Source: an uncultured Acetatifactor sp. (GTDB lineage Bacteria > Bacillota > Clostridia > Lachnospirales > Lachnospiraceae). Taken from it: a stretch of DNA of 64,000 nt. The first letter of the stretch is position 1; each line of letters begins with the position of its first letter. Shown here in pieces: positions 52,697-60,934 of this stretch. The notes beneath the pieces were generated by a model. It was not told where the DNA came from and ran no database searches. It saw nothing but the letters and a program-made list of their open reading frames with translations. The stretch spans positions 1 to 64,000 of the forward strand of contig CAJUAB010000014.1 of assembly GCA_910583845.1 (NCBI GenBank), given 5' to 3'. A program made the translations under genes and the position numbers.

Positions 52697-53134
52697 ATGA
52701 AGATCACAATACAGGACTGTCCGGAGGGCCAGGAGGATGAAATCATTGTCCGCTGCCGACATCTGGACGACAGAATGATGAAAATGATATATGCCCTGAA
52801 AGAGGGGCAGGAAAAACTGACTGTTTTCAGGGAGGGAAAATTTATCCGGCTTTTTCCCAGGGATATCTTCTATTTTGAGGCGGTGGACAACAAAGTGTTT
52901 GTCTATCTGGAAAAGGAAGTCTACGAGTGCAGGCTTAAGCTGTATGAGCTGGAGGAGCAGTTCGCGCAGACCGATTTTTTCCGGGCAACCAAGTCCACCA
53001 TCGTCAATCTCTCCAAGGTGAAGAGTTTCAGCCCTGCCTTTAACGGACGATTTGAGCTGCTGATGAAAAACGGGGAAAAACTGATTGTGTCCAGACAGTA
53101 TGTGCCTGCGTTGAAGGCAAAGCTGGGGCTGTAG
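52697..53134 (+). CDS. LytTR DNA-binding regulator, no receiver domain
   Basis: 145 residues from MKITIQDCPEGQEDE; the upstream reading extends into the permease. The C-terminal LytTR domain (about 45-145) has KFIRLFPRDIFYFEAVDNKV, ECRLKLYELEEQF, FFRATKSTIVNLSKVKSF and the terminal SRQYVPALKAKLGL. Stand-alone LytTR proteins often pair with DUF3021 membrane proteins, which act as inhibitors in LytTR regulatory systems. Such a gene follows at 14 bp. It probably regulates this ABC operon. Confidence 0.92.
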   Translation: MKITIQDCPEGQEDEIIVRCRHLDDRMMKMIYALKEGQEKLTVFREGKFIRLFPRDIFYFEAVDNKVFVYLEKEVYECRLKLYELEEQFAQTDFFRATKSTIVNLSKVKSFSPAFNGRFELLMKNGEKLIVSRQYVPALKAKLGL

Positions 53135-53147
53135 GAGGATTTCGGAT

Positions 53148-53588
53148 ATGAAGAGAATATGGTTTCTGACGCGGATATTTTCAATGGTTCTGACGGGCGT
53201 GGTATTTGCCGTGGCCCTGTTTACTACAGTCATCAATCCCACGGACACGGTGGAGACCAGCCTGTTCTGGCAGATGCCCCTGGTGTCGGCGCTGTGTACG
53301 CTGGTGTCTCTGATTTATCCCTGGGAAAGGGAGATGAGCAAGACGGAAGTCATAGCAAGGACACTGGTGCATTATGTTCTGGTAAATGGAATCGTGCTTG
53401 GCAGCGGGGCCTTTTTTCACTGGTACAATCCGTCCGCAATACGGAATATAGTTACCATGCTGCTTGCCATTGCTCTGATTTTTGCGGTGGTATCGGTAAT
53501 CTCCTGGAAGAAAGCGGAGGCGGACGCGGCCCGGATGAACGAAAAGCTGGAAGAATATCAGAAAAAGGCGGACAGCCCGAAGGGTTAG
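53148..53588 (+). CDS. DUF3021 membrane protein (LytTR partner)
   Basis: 146 residues with four transmembrane helices: FSMVLTGVVFAVALFTTVIN, WQMPLVSALCTLVSLIYPW, LVHYVLVNGIVLGSGAFFHW, IVTMLLAIALIFAVVSVISW. The charged C-terminal tail is a short coiled coil. The family pairs with LytTR regulators and is thought to sequester them at the membrane. It lies directly after such a gene. It converges on a second DUF3021-LytTR pair. Confidence 0.92.
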   Translation: MKRIWFLTRIFSMVLTGVVFAVALFTTVINPTDTVETSLFWQMPLVSALCTLVSLIYPWEREMSKTEVIARTLVHYVLVNGIVLGSGAFFHWYNPSAIRNIVTMLLAIALIFAVVSVISWKKAEADAARMNEKLEEYQKKADSPKG

Positions 53589-53612
53589 CCGACGACCTGC
53601 ACCAGCTAACCC
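53582..53612. terminator. hairpin between convergent DUF3021 genes
   Basis: GGGTTAGC/GCTAACCC, an 8-bp perfect stem with a 15-nt loop, overlapping the stop of the plus-strand gene. It is at the meeting point of two convergent operons. T tracts are weak. Confidence 0.5.
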
Positions 53613-53629
53613 ATGGCCTGCCGCGAGGT

Positions 53630-54097
53630 TCATTTTTCCCGATTCCCTTGTCGGCCCAAAGACGCATTCATATCCCTGACATTTCTTCTGGCCCGGATGT
53701 ACTGGACAAGCCATACCACGGCAAAGATCAGCGCAAAAATACCAAAATAACTTACAATGCCCTTTAAGCTGTGTTCCATCCAGTACGTGACATAGGCGAT
53801 GGGCATCATGATCAGAGAGACAATCAGAAAATAAATTCCTGTCTGCTTCACAATTCCCCAGTTCTCGATTTCCCATATGACGGAGCTGGCGGCAAATCCC
53901 GTGCCCAGCGCGCCGCACAAAAACGCCTGCAGCATAACGGCATTGATTTCGCTTCCCGCCATGTCAATCAAATCAGGTACGCAGGGGGAATAGTAACCCT
54001 CTGCCCAGACCAGTGAAATGACGATGGAGATCACATATCCGATGGCTAATCCCAGCGGAAAACCTGTCAGACAACGCATGATGATTTTCTTTTTCAT
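53630..54097 (-). CDS. DUF3021 membrane protein, second copy
   Basis: 155 residues with four transmembrane helices (GFPLGLAIGYVISIVISLVW; MLQAFLCGALGTGFAASSVI; TGIYFLIVSLIMMPIAYVTY; YFGIFALIFAVVWLVQYIRA) and a short basic tail. Same family as the convergent gene at 53148 but with clearly different sequence, so an old duplication or independent acquisition. Its start is preceded by a family-1 leader hairpin. It follows its LytTR partner on the minus strand. Confidence 0.9.
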   Translation of the reverse strand: MKKKIIMRCLTGFPLGLAIGYVISIVISLVWAEGYYSPCVPDLIDMAGSEINAVMLQAFLCGALGTGFAASSVIWEIENWGIVKQTGIYFLIVSLIMMPIAYVTYWMEHSLKGIVSYFGIFALIFAVVWLVQYIRARRNVRDMNASLGRQGNREK

Positions 54098-54143
54098 ATT
54101 TTCCTCTTTCCCGCATACCGCTGGCTATGCCTGCGGTATTGCA
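54098..54143 (-). promoter_or_regulatory. leader hairpin before DUF3021 (family 1)
   Basis: Minus strand: GCAATACCGCAGGC-ata-GCCAGCGGTATGC, then GGGAAAGAGGAAAAT and the ATG. It is nearly identical to the gyrB leader, 30 kb away. It occupies the intercistronic gap after the LytTR gene. Confidence 0.75.
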
Positions 54144-54149
54144 ATAATT

Positions 54150-54590
54150 TCACAGTCCCAATATTTTTTTGACTTTTGGAACATACCGCCTCGATACATA
54201 GGTTGATGTTCCATTTGCCAGTTCAACATAAATTGTGCCGGAAAAGCTCAGATCGAAATTCTTTACCTTTTTGATGTTGATAATCTCCGAGTTTGAGATC
54301 CGCACAAACTGAGACGGGTTTAACCGTTCTTCCGCTTCGTACAGTCTGAGCCGCAAAACATACGCTTCCCCGTCTGTCACGGCATACACTTTGCCGTTGC
54401 CGGCATAGATCCTGTACAGATCATTCTGCTCCAGGACTTCAATTTTGCCGTTTCTGCTGCCGGTAATGATCCGGGGATTCTCTTCGGACAGTTTTTGCAT
54501 AAGGCTATGGATCTCCTCTGTCACGGAAGCGGTGAGGATGATTACTTTGGGCTCCGCCCGCGAATGGTCTATTTTGATTTCAACCTGCAT
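54150..54590 (-). CDS. LytTR DNA-binding regulator, second copy
   Basis: 146 residues (GGAGGAGACC upstream of the ATG). The N-terminal part MQVEIKIDHSRAEPKVIILT is followed by the LytTR domain: GKIEVLEQNDLYRIYAGNGK, LRLRLYEAEERLNPSQFVRI, SNSEIINIKKVKNFDLSF, and terminal SRRYVPKVKKILGL. It heads the leftward operon with its DUF3021 partner. Targets are unknown. Confidence 0.92.
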   Translation of the reverse strand: MQVEIKIDHSRAEPKVIILTASVTEEIHSLMQKLSEENPRIITGSRNGKIEVLEQNDLYRIYAGNGKVYAVTDGEAYVLRLRLYEAEERLNPSQFVRISNSEIINIKKVKNFDLSFSGTIYVELANGTSTYVSRRYVPKVKKILGL

Positions 54591-54726
54591 TTCGGTCTCC
54601 TCCTTTCTGTGATGTCATTATAGGAAAGACAGATCTTTTTTTCAACAGATTTACGACAGTCGGTCGATTGCGCGGCACAGGTGGTCACAATGGGGATTCC
54701 TGTCCCCTGTCGAGCAAAATACGCCG

Positions 54727-54754
54727 TTGACAAATTCCTGCTATTTGGTAGAAT
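54727..54754 (+). promoter_or_regulatory. promoter of the ankyrin gene
   Basis: TTGACA and TAGAAT with a 16-bp spacer, 33 bp upstream of the ATG at 54788. Confidence 0.6.
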
Positions 54755-54787
54755 GCATTTAAAAGTGCCAGACGGAAGGGAGCAGCC

Positions 54788-55852
54788 ATGAACGCGAAAG
54801 CGGAAAAAATGAGATGCGCTATTATAGCCGGAGATCTAGCGGCGGTGAGGCGCAGGATTGAGAAGGGCTATCCAATCAACGAGAAAAATATCCGGAAGGA
54901 AACAGAGAGCGGCGGCAGGACATATTGTTTTTACAATACCCCCATGGAGTTTGCCCTTTACCAAAAGCAGTATGATATAGTGAAGCTCTTCATAGAAAGC
55001 GGCGCGGACATGCCCAGTGACAATTCTCCCCTGTTTCGCGCGATCCGCCACCACCGGCCTGATCTGTTCGCCTTTATGGTGGAACACGGCGCTGTGCTGG
55101 AAAAAAATAAGAGGGCGGTGGTTCAGCTTCTGGCCAATCTGGCACCGTGCTGGGACAGCGCCTACATTCCCTGGATTGCCGCGCTGAAAATGCCCGTCAG
55201 AAAATACGGCGCCGACGGACTGTTCTGCGCGGCGGAAGAAAACTGTCCCGGGATGGCGGAATATCTGCTGTCATTGGGGGTGGATATAAACGCCAGAAAT
55301 GAGTATTTTCATAATACACCCGTACTCTGCGCGGCCGAAAACAATTGTTTTGAAATGGTACGTTTTTTCACGGAGCACGGCGCAGACCTCTCCCTGGCCA
55401 ACCGGTATGGGGAACGTCCCTATACCGCCGCCCGGAAAAACCGCAATGCGGAGATGGCCGATTATATCAGAAGCAGGGAACCGGAGGAGCTGCACAGCGA
55501 GGCCGCGCAGGCGGACAGATTTGCCGCGTATCATGTTCCCAAGGCCATGGAGGATTATCTGAAAACGGGAAATCTGAGACTGGTATTTCCAGAGGGAAGT
55601 CATCTGTCCTGGATTCAGTTATACCCTTATATGGATGTGGTGGAAATGACATACGGCGATAAAAAAGTTCTCTCCCTGGTGGAGGACAGCGACGACGGGG
55701 ATATCGTTCTGGTGTGGGACCCCGGGTCCCAAAAGGTCTGCTATGTGGATACGGAACGGGAGACTCTCCGCAGGGCAGGTACCTGGGAAGAGTTTATAAG
55801 CGCTCCGGATCAGCGGCTGGAAGATGTGATCGAATGGGCGAAGCCTCTGTAA
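54788..55852 (+). CDS. ankyrin-repeat protein
   Basis: 354 residues. Ankyrin repeats fill about 1-235: MEFALYQKQYDIVKLFIESG, LFRAIRHHRPDLFAFMVEHG, GLFCAAEENCPGMAEYLLSL, VLCAAENNCFEMVRFFTEHG, and RPYTAARKNRNAEMADYIRS. The C-terminal 120 residues form a separate domain (GSHLSWIQLYPYMDVVEMTY, SDDGDIVLVWDPGSQKVCYV) reminiscent of SMI1/KNR4-like or immunity-type domains, though I cannot assign it firmly. There is no signal peptide. The gene converges on the FRG gene. Confidence 0.85.
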   Translation: MNAKAEKMRCAIIAGDLAAVRRRIEKGYPINEKNIRKETESGGRTYCFYNTPMEFALYQKQYDIVKLFIESGADMPSDNSPLFRAIRHHRPDLFAFMVEHGAVLEKNKRAVVQLLANLAPCWDSAYIPWIAALKMPVRKYGADGLFCAAEENCPGMAEYLLSLGVDINARNEYFHNTPVLCAAENNCFEMVRFFTEHGADLSLANRYGERPYTAARKNRNAEMADYIRSREPEELHSEAAQADRFAAYHVPKAMEDYLKTGNLRLVFPEGSHLSWIQLYPYMDVVEMTYGDKKVLSLVEDSDDGDIVLVWDPGSQKVCYVDTERETLRRAGTWEEFISAPDQRLEDVIEWAKPL

Positions 55853-55867
55853 CGACTCACCGGCTTT

Positions 55868-56617
55868 TTAAATCCCATAGGAATCCCGCAGATCGCTGGA
55901 GATATGGTCCAGGTCGGGGTAAACGGCGCTCTCCGTTATGCCGAACACCCGCAGGCTGTCGATGAAATATTTTTTTCTGTCGCAGGGTATGATAATCTTG
56001 TAGAGCATATTTTCCCCACAGATATCTTCCAGCCTCTGCAAAGAATTGTGTACGGTAAAATTGGAGTGCTGGGAGTACATACGCAGATCGTTTTCCGTGG
56101 AGCTGCACGCCAGAATCCGGTCTACCAGTTCCAGATTGTGGTGGTTGTGTTTGAACGCAGGCAGCAGCATCTCCTGAGTGGTATCTGCGTCTATGGGATA
56201 GATACAGCGGCCAAAACCTTCCATTTCATTCAGCAGATCGGGGGCCAGAACCCACACTCCGGCATCAATTTCCGGGGTGGTCCGATAAGTTTCCGTGGCA
56301 AAAAAGGCGGCGATCAAAGGCGACTCGCTCCAGTCGAGCATTCTGGTGGGCAGGCCGTAGTGCTGCATCAGGGACACCCAGGCCGCGTAATTGTGTTTTC
56401 TGGGCGGGTGGTCCAGAATCTGCCGGGCACGGATATAAAAATCATTGGTGATATATCTCTCCACCTGTATTCGCCTCTCGCTGCGCTGGATGGAGGGAAT
56501 CAGGGTCAGATCGGCGTTCTCCTCGCCTCTGTACCACAGTCTGGACCCGTGTTTTTCATACAGGCCGTTCATAAATTGCAGCAATTCGTCAATGGTGCGG
56601 ATCTCTTGGATAATCAT
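55868..56617 (-). CDS. FRG domain protein
   Basis: 249 residues from MIIQEIRTIDELL (GAAGGA upstream); a longer frame to 56722 exists. The FRG signature is SRLWYRGEENADLTLIPSIQ, and LMQHYGLPTRMLDWSESPLI plus AAFFATETY are diagnostic. The family is named for conserved Phe, Arg, Gly residues, is found in mobile and defence-related contexts and has no settled biochemistry. The C-terminal half (CDRKKYFIDSLRVFGITESA) is like other FRG proteins. It converges with the ankyrin gene at a 15-bp gap. Confidence 0.88.
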   Translation of the reverse strand: MIIQEIRTIDELLQFMNGLYEKHGSRLWYRGEENADLTLIPSIQRSERRIQVERYITNDFYIRARQILDHPPRKHNYAAWVSLMQHYGLPTRMLDWSESPLIAAFFATETYRTTPEIDAGVWVLAPDLLNEMEGFGRCIYPIDADTTQEMLLPAFKHNHHNLELVDRILACSSTENDLRMYSQHSNFTVHNSLQRLEDICGENMLYKIIIPCDRKKYFIDSLRVFGITESAVYPDLDHISSDLRDSYGI

Positions 56618-56891
56618 GGTTTTTCCTTCCGTGAATGGGGATATATACTCTGGTCTTTTTCCTGTTCCATTATAATAGCGTCTGAGGAAAAAGTCATCCC
56701 ATATTTCCGGTTTTTTGCTCACATGGCTGTCTGACGGGACTGCGGGCAGAAAATCATATTGTGAAAAAGGGGCGGTTATGGTAAAATCTGTATACTAAGA
56801 AAGATAGCCAATTACGGAACTCTTTACGCAAGAGACGGAATTGATCAATATAGACAAAACGGGCACGGAAGTAAGAGCGAGGAGATGCGGC

Positions 56892-57359
56892 ATGAAAAGA
56901 ATCTTATCTATACTGGCCGTTATAACAGGAGCAGTCTATCTGATTTCAGGCATCAGTGTGCTTGCATTTCAGGATGTGGTGAAGGTTGCTATGGGATATG
57001 GCGCGGAATACGAGGCGGATCTGTTGAAGGTATATCCTATACAGAATATTCTGGAACTGGCAGTTATGGGGATTCCCTGTGTGGTTCTGGGCTTTCTGTC
57101 CATGCCGGAATCAACGTTCCGCAGCGTGGGAATGAATATGCTTCTGATACTTTACAGCGGTGGGATGCTGACACTGGGCGGTCTGCTGATAAGCGCGGGC
57201 AATTTTATTGACAATATCATCGCGAGCAGAACGATGGGCGTTGAGGGTGTGGTGAGCATGAATATAATCAGCACCGCTTTTGGCAGGACTCAGTTCCTGA
57301 TCAACTTCTCTCTGGTATTGCTTTTGCTGCGGGGGGCATTTGGGATGGAGCGTCAGTGA
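56892..57359 (+). CDS. four-helix membrane protein of unknown function
   Basis: 155 residues from MKRILSILAVI (GAGGAG upstream). Four predicted transmembrane helices: SILAVITGAVYLISGISVLA, ILELAVMGIPCVVLGFLSMP, NMLLILYSGGMLTLGGLLIS and QFLINFSLVLLLLRGAF. I do not recognise a family. It stands alone between the FRG gene and a coiled-coil gene. Its layout resembles small integral proteins such as DUF4345. Confidence 0.65.
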   Translation: MKRILSILAVITGAVYLISGISVLAFQDVVKVAMGYGAEYEADLLKVYPIQNILELAVMGIPCVVLGFLSMPESTFRSVGMNMLLILYSGGMLTLGGLLISAGNFIDNIIASRTMGVEGVVSMNIISTAFGRTQFLINFSLVLLLLRGAFGMERQ

Positions 57360-57503
57360 AGGTACACGGTATAAAAAACAGTTATATATGAAACAAAAAA
57401 TAGAAATCAGCTCTTCATAATTTACATGTGTAATCCGATATAAAATACAGTGACACACTTTGCCAAAAGGACTTGGCAGCAGGGAAAGGAAAGGGATTTC
57501 TTT

Positions 57504-58508
57504 ATGAAAGTGAACAATGTGAGTATTTTTGTGGGACAGGATTCCCAGAATGGCCGGGGACCGTTGGTCGGCCTTAACCGGAAAGAGAGCGGCAGCAGTA
57601 CCTTTTTTGCCGGGTCATTGAACGGTGATATCGATCCCATCGCCCTGAAAAAGCAGATGGCGCAGAAAAAAGCGCTGAAAGTGGTGGGGGATGCTTTCGC
57701 GGCGGACCATAAGGCCGACATGGAGGTGGCGGACCGGGAAGCCAGAATACAGGAAATGCGGGCTGAAAATCGGGAAGCCAGGAAGGCTTTGAATGAACTG
57801 GAGGCCCAGAAGCAGGAGATCGGCAAAGTGTACGGTCTGGGTGAAGAGGGACTGTCTGACGAGGACTGGGAGATTCTTGAAAAGGGCAAAGAAATGCCTT
57901 CTACCATGAGTGAGGAGGAAAAGGCCCGCTTTCAGGAGATGAAGGATCAGGGGCTGACGGAATATTATGACCGCTGCGAGGATATCGAGGATCTGGCAGA
58001 TCCCTATCGGCAGACAATCCGGGAAAACGACGGGATGATCAAGGCTTATGAGGCGGCCAACGAGGCGGTGCATAAATCCCGTCTGGACTTGCGCAAGGGC
58101 AATCCCATGATATCCGCGCAGGAGCAGGCGGAAGCCATTATGGATGCCGCCCGCAAGGAGATCATAGGGATGATCAAGGACGAGGGCATGGACCACATCG
58201 ACGAGGAAATGCAGGAAAAAGTGGAAAATGCCAAGGAGGAAAAGGAGAAGAAGGAAGAAGAGGAGGAGAAGCTGGAGGCAGTCCGGGAAGACAAGGCACA
58301 GATCGAGGACCAGGTGGATGCCGCCCGGGAGCGGGCCCGTGAAAACGAGAAGCGCGCCGAAGAATTGATGGAGGCGCTGCCGGCGGATGAATTAATGAAG
58401 ATGGACAATGACACATCCGATTTCCAGCAGGAACTCAAGGATATCCTGAACAGAATGAAGCTGATGGAGGAAGATCTGAAAGGAGCGGCAGTGGATGCTG
58501 CTCTGTAA
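57504..58508 (+). CDS. long coiled-coil protein, unknown function
   Basis: 334 residues from MKVNNVSIFVGQD, after AAAGGAAAGGG. The N-terminal 50 residues (GRGPLVGLNRKESGSSTFFAG) are non-helical. From about 60 to the end it is almost all charged helix with heptads, notably ENAKEEKEKKEEEEEKLEAV and REDKAQIEDQVDAARERA, ending AAVDAAL. It has no signal peptide or membrane segment. Similar proteins occur in Lachnospiraceae as uncharacterised. It is followed by a terminator at 58563. Confidence 0.75.
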   Translation: MKVNNVSIFVGQDSQNGRGPLVGLNRKESGSSTFFAGSLNGDIDPIALKKQMAQKKALKVVGDAFAADHKADMEVADREARIQEMRAENREARKALNELEAQKQEIGKVYGLGEEGLSDEDWEILEKGKEMPSTMSEEEKARFQEMKDQGLTEYYDRCEDIEDLADPYRQTIRENDGMIKAYEAANEAVHKSRLDLRKGNPMISAQEQAEAIMDAARKEIIGMIKDEGMDHIDEEMQEKVENAKEEKEKKEEEEEKLEAVREDKAQIEDQVDAARERARENEKRAEELMEALPADELMKMDNDTSDFQQELKDILNRMKLMEEDLKGAAVDAAL

Positions 58509-58562
58509 TCGGAACCCTCCGGTAAACGTGCTGTTCCCCCTTGAATATATATTAAGACGAAA

Positions 58563-58588
58563 ACGCCCGGTGTGAGCTGGGTGTTTTT
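58563..58588 (+). terminator. terminator after the coiled-coil gene
   Basis: ACGCCC and GGGTGT pair (with one G-U) around an 8-nt loop and are followed by TTTTTG. Confidence 0.55.
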
Positions 58589-58600
58589 GTGTTTACGACC

Positions 58601-58710
58601 GGTGACCATCTATGTGATGTGCGGAACACGCACATAACAGAATGACCATATTCAAGGCAGGAAACGGCCGGATGGCCATCCATGTCATGTGTGTATTTCG
58701 CACATCACAG
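58601..58710. repeat. two direct repeats, each containing a hairpin
   Basis: GACCATCTATGTGATGTGCG..CGCACATAACAG (58601-58640) recurs as GGCCATCCATGTCATGTGTG..CGCACATCACAG (58671-58710). Each copy is internally inverted (TGTGCG/CGCACA). They sit between the coiled-coil gene and the kinase stop. Confidence 0.6.
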
Positions 58711-59710
58711 ATTCATTTTCCCTGGCGGGAAAGGTAAGGATGGCAGTGGTTTCCTTACCCTCCCTGGAGGTGATCTGCATGTCTATCTCCAGGCAGTCCG
58801 CAAGCCGACGGCACAGGTACAGTCCCATTCCTGTGGAGCCGCCCCGGCTGCGGCCGTTGCTGCCGGTAAATCCTCTGTCAAAGATTCTCGGCAGTTCATG
58901 GGCGGGTATTCCCATGCCGTTGTCCTGTACTTTCAGTTGTACCTGTTTTCCCAGTTGTCCTGCGGACAATGTGACCAGCGGTTCCCGGCCGTGGTAACGG
59001 GCCGCGTTTTGCAGGAGTTGTCCCAGAATAAAAACAGCCCATTTGCTGTCGGTATACACTGTGTGTTCCAGATTTTCCGTCTCCACCCGGATGCCGCTCT
59101 GGATCAGCAGAGCTCTGTGGCGGCTTATGGCTGTGGCGGCAATGTCCGAGAGACTGGACCTGCGGACGATAAAGTCCTTCTCCGGGCTCTCCGCCCGGGC
59201 ATAAAACAGGGCGCGCTCTACATGGGCATCAATCTGGGCCAGCTCCTGGGAGAGCTTTTGGCGCAGAGAGGGCCCGGCGCTCCGGCAGATCAATCCCGCT
59301 GCCGTGATGGGGGTCTTGATTTCATGAACCCAGCTCTCCACATAATCCCGGTAGTCTCTCTGAGCAGCCCGGGCATCCGATACGGTTTCAATCATGGACT
59401 TGCCCGCCATCCGGAGCAATTCCAACAGTTCCCGTTCATAGGCGGTCCGTGGCTTCGGGACACATTCCATAAACAGATATTTCCGGTCCAGCTGTTCCAT
59501 GATGGCTCTCAGTTCTTCCAGACGGCCACGGGCCCTCAGATAATCCATGGACTGTAGGCACAGAAAGACCGTCAGCCATACAAGCGTAAGGATGGCCACC
59601 ACTCCGGCCTGTGTGCCGGTGGCAAGCAGAAAGGCAGCCGATGCCATGGCCAGAATTGCCTGGAATATGATTCTTCTCAGGCGATCGGAGAAAAATGTAG
59701 ATATTGTCAT
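58685..59710 (-). CDS. sensor histidine kinase, intramembrane-sensing (BceS-like)
   Basis: 341 residues. Two transmembrane helices (IIFQAILAMASAAFLLATG and VVAILTLVWLTVFLCLQSMD) with almost no loop, the hallmark of intramembrane-sensing kinases. H box DYVESWVHEIKTPITAAG, N box LLQNAARYHG, G1 VQDNGMGIP, G2 RGGSTGMGLYLCRRLAD. It overlaps its response regulator by 4 nt. Such kinases usually work with BceAB-type peptide transporters, and none is encoded next to it here. Confidence 0.93.
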   Translation of the reverse strand: MTISTFFSDRLRRIIFQAILAMASAAFLLATGTQAGVVAILTLVWLTVFLCLQSMDYLRARGRLEELRAIMEQLDRKYLFMECVPKPRTAYERELLELLRMAGKSMIETVSDARAAQRDYRDYVESWVHEIKTPITAAGLICRSAGPSLRQKLSQELAQIDAHVERALFYARAESPEKDFIVRRSSLSDIAATAISRHRALLIQSGIRVETENLEHTVYTDSKWAVFILGQLLQNAARYHGREPLVTLSAGQLGKQVQLKVQDNGMGIPAHELPRIFDRGFTGSNGRSRGGSTGMGLYLCRRLADCLEIDMQITSREGKETTAILTFPARENESVMCEIHT

Positions 59711-60375
59711 AGTTGATACCCCATTCCCCTGCGGGTTCTGATCAGATCAGGCAGTCCCAGATCCTCCAGCTTGCCGCGAAGCCTTGTCATATTGACACTG
59801 AGCGTGTTGTCATCAATATAGACCTGATGATCCCATAGTGTTTCGATCAGTTCGGCGCGGGAGACGATTTCTCCCGGACGGCCCATCAGACAGGCCAGAA
59901 TCTGTATTTCGTTGCGGGTCAGAAGCGCGGTTTTTTCACCGGCAGACACCGTTCCCTTTGTCAGATTCAGCCGAAGTCTCCCACATTCCAGAGTATCTGC
60001 CTCCGCCGCGTTTCTTCTTCTGCGCAGGGCAGCCTTGATCCGGGCCAGAAGCACAGGCACATTATAGGGTTTCGTAATATAATCGTCCCCGCCCAGGCTC
60101 AGCGCCTGTATCTCGTCCAGACTGGAGTCCCGGCTGGTGACAAAGATAATGGGCACATCCGCAGTTCTGCGCAGACCGGCGCACAGGGAAAAACCGTCCC
60201 GTCCGGGCAGACCGATGTCCAACAGTATGAGATCCGGGCGGCACCGCGCGATCTGCCCGGCAACATCCGCAAAATCCTCCACCGGCAGGCAGTGATATCC
60301 CTCGTTCCTGAGCAGAAGCGTCAGCTCCTCCCGGATTGAGGGATCGTCTTCAATAATCATAATCTGTTGCATCAT
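59707..60375 (-). CDS. OmpR-family response regulator (BceR-like)
   Basis: 222 residues (a second Met immediately follows). The receiver has MIIEDDPSIREELTLLL, phosphorylation site LILLDIGLPGRDGFSL and TKPYNVPVLLARI. The winged helix has LTRNEIQILACLMGRPGEIV and YIDDNTLSVNMTRLRGKL with DLIRTRRGMGYQL, typical of BceR/VraR-like regulators. It overlaps both neighbours by 4 nt, so translation of the three genes is coupled. Confidence 0.95.
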   Translation of the reverse strand: MMQQIMIIEDDPSIREELTLLLRNEGYHCLPVEDFADVAGQIARCRPDLILLDIGLPGRDGFSLCAGLRRTADVPIIFVTSRDSSLDEIQALSLGGDDYITKPYNVPVLLARIKAALRRRRNAAEADTLECGRLRLNLTKGTVSAGEKTALLTRNEIQILACLMGRPGEIVSRAELIETLWDHQVYIDDNTLSVNMTRLRGKLEDLGLPDLIRTRRGMGYQL

Positions 60376-60743
60376 GTTTGTCCTCTTTCCCGAAAGCGGT
60401 CTATCATCCGCTGCACTTCGCCAATCTCCTGTTCCGTGATTCTCCGATGTCTGGTAAAGGCAGCCACGAAGGCCGGAAGAGACCCGCCAAACTTCTTTTC
60501 CACCAGTTCGTCAATCTCCGCGGCCTGCACTTCATCCTGTGTGATCAGGGAGGAGACGATACTGTTTTCGCTTTTCAGGACACCCCGCTCTGACAATCTC
60601 CTGATGACGGTGTAAGTGGTGGTGGGCTTCCAGCCCAGCTGTTCTCTGCACAGTTCCACAAGCTCCCTGCTTCTGACCGGCTCGTGTTCCCATAAAATCA
60701 GACAGAAACGGTATTCGCTCTCAAAGATTTTCGGTGTATCCAT
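60372..60743 (-). CDS. BlaI/MecI/CopY-family repressor
   Basis: 123 residues. The winged-helix DNA-binding domain is LCREQLGWKPTTTYTVIRRL, typical of BlaI/CopY, then ERGVLKSENSIVSSLITQDE, and a C-terminal dimerisation helix bundle. The promoter-proximal position and the perfect 17-bp inverted repeat at 60758 suggest autorepression of the blaI-RR-HK operon. Usual members partner with BlaR1 metalloproteases; none is seen here. Confidence 0.92.
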   Translation of the reverse strand: MDTPKIFESEYRFCLILWEHEPVRSRELVELCREQLGWKPTTTYTVIRRLSERGVLKSENSIVSSLITQDEVQAAEIDELVEKKFGGSLPAFVAAFTRHRRITEQEIGEVQRMIDRFRERGQT

Positions 60744-60757
60744 ATGCTGCGTCCCCT

Positions 60758-60801
60758 TTCTCTAATCTGTTAGAGTACATTTAGTCTAACAGATTAGAGA
60801 A
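60758..60801. promoter_or_regulatory. operator upstream of blaI-type gene
   Basis: Perfect 17-bp arms TTCTCTAATCTGTTAGA and TCTAACAGATTAGAGAA flank a 10-bp centre that contains TACATT. It lies 15 bp upstream of the BlaI-type gene and is the likely repressor-binding site. Confidence 0.85.
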
Positions 60802-60934
60802 AAAAAGTCAATAAGCCACAAACTGCGTCAATCAAAAAATCTTGCAAACGCCGTACCTGTGTATTATGATGAAAACGCAGGGATAAGCCCCGCCCTGTCT
60901 CTGTCTATTTCGCCCAATTCCGGTGTACTGATCA

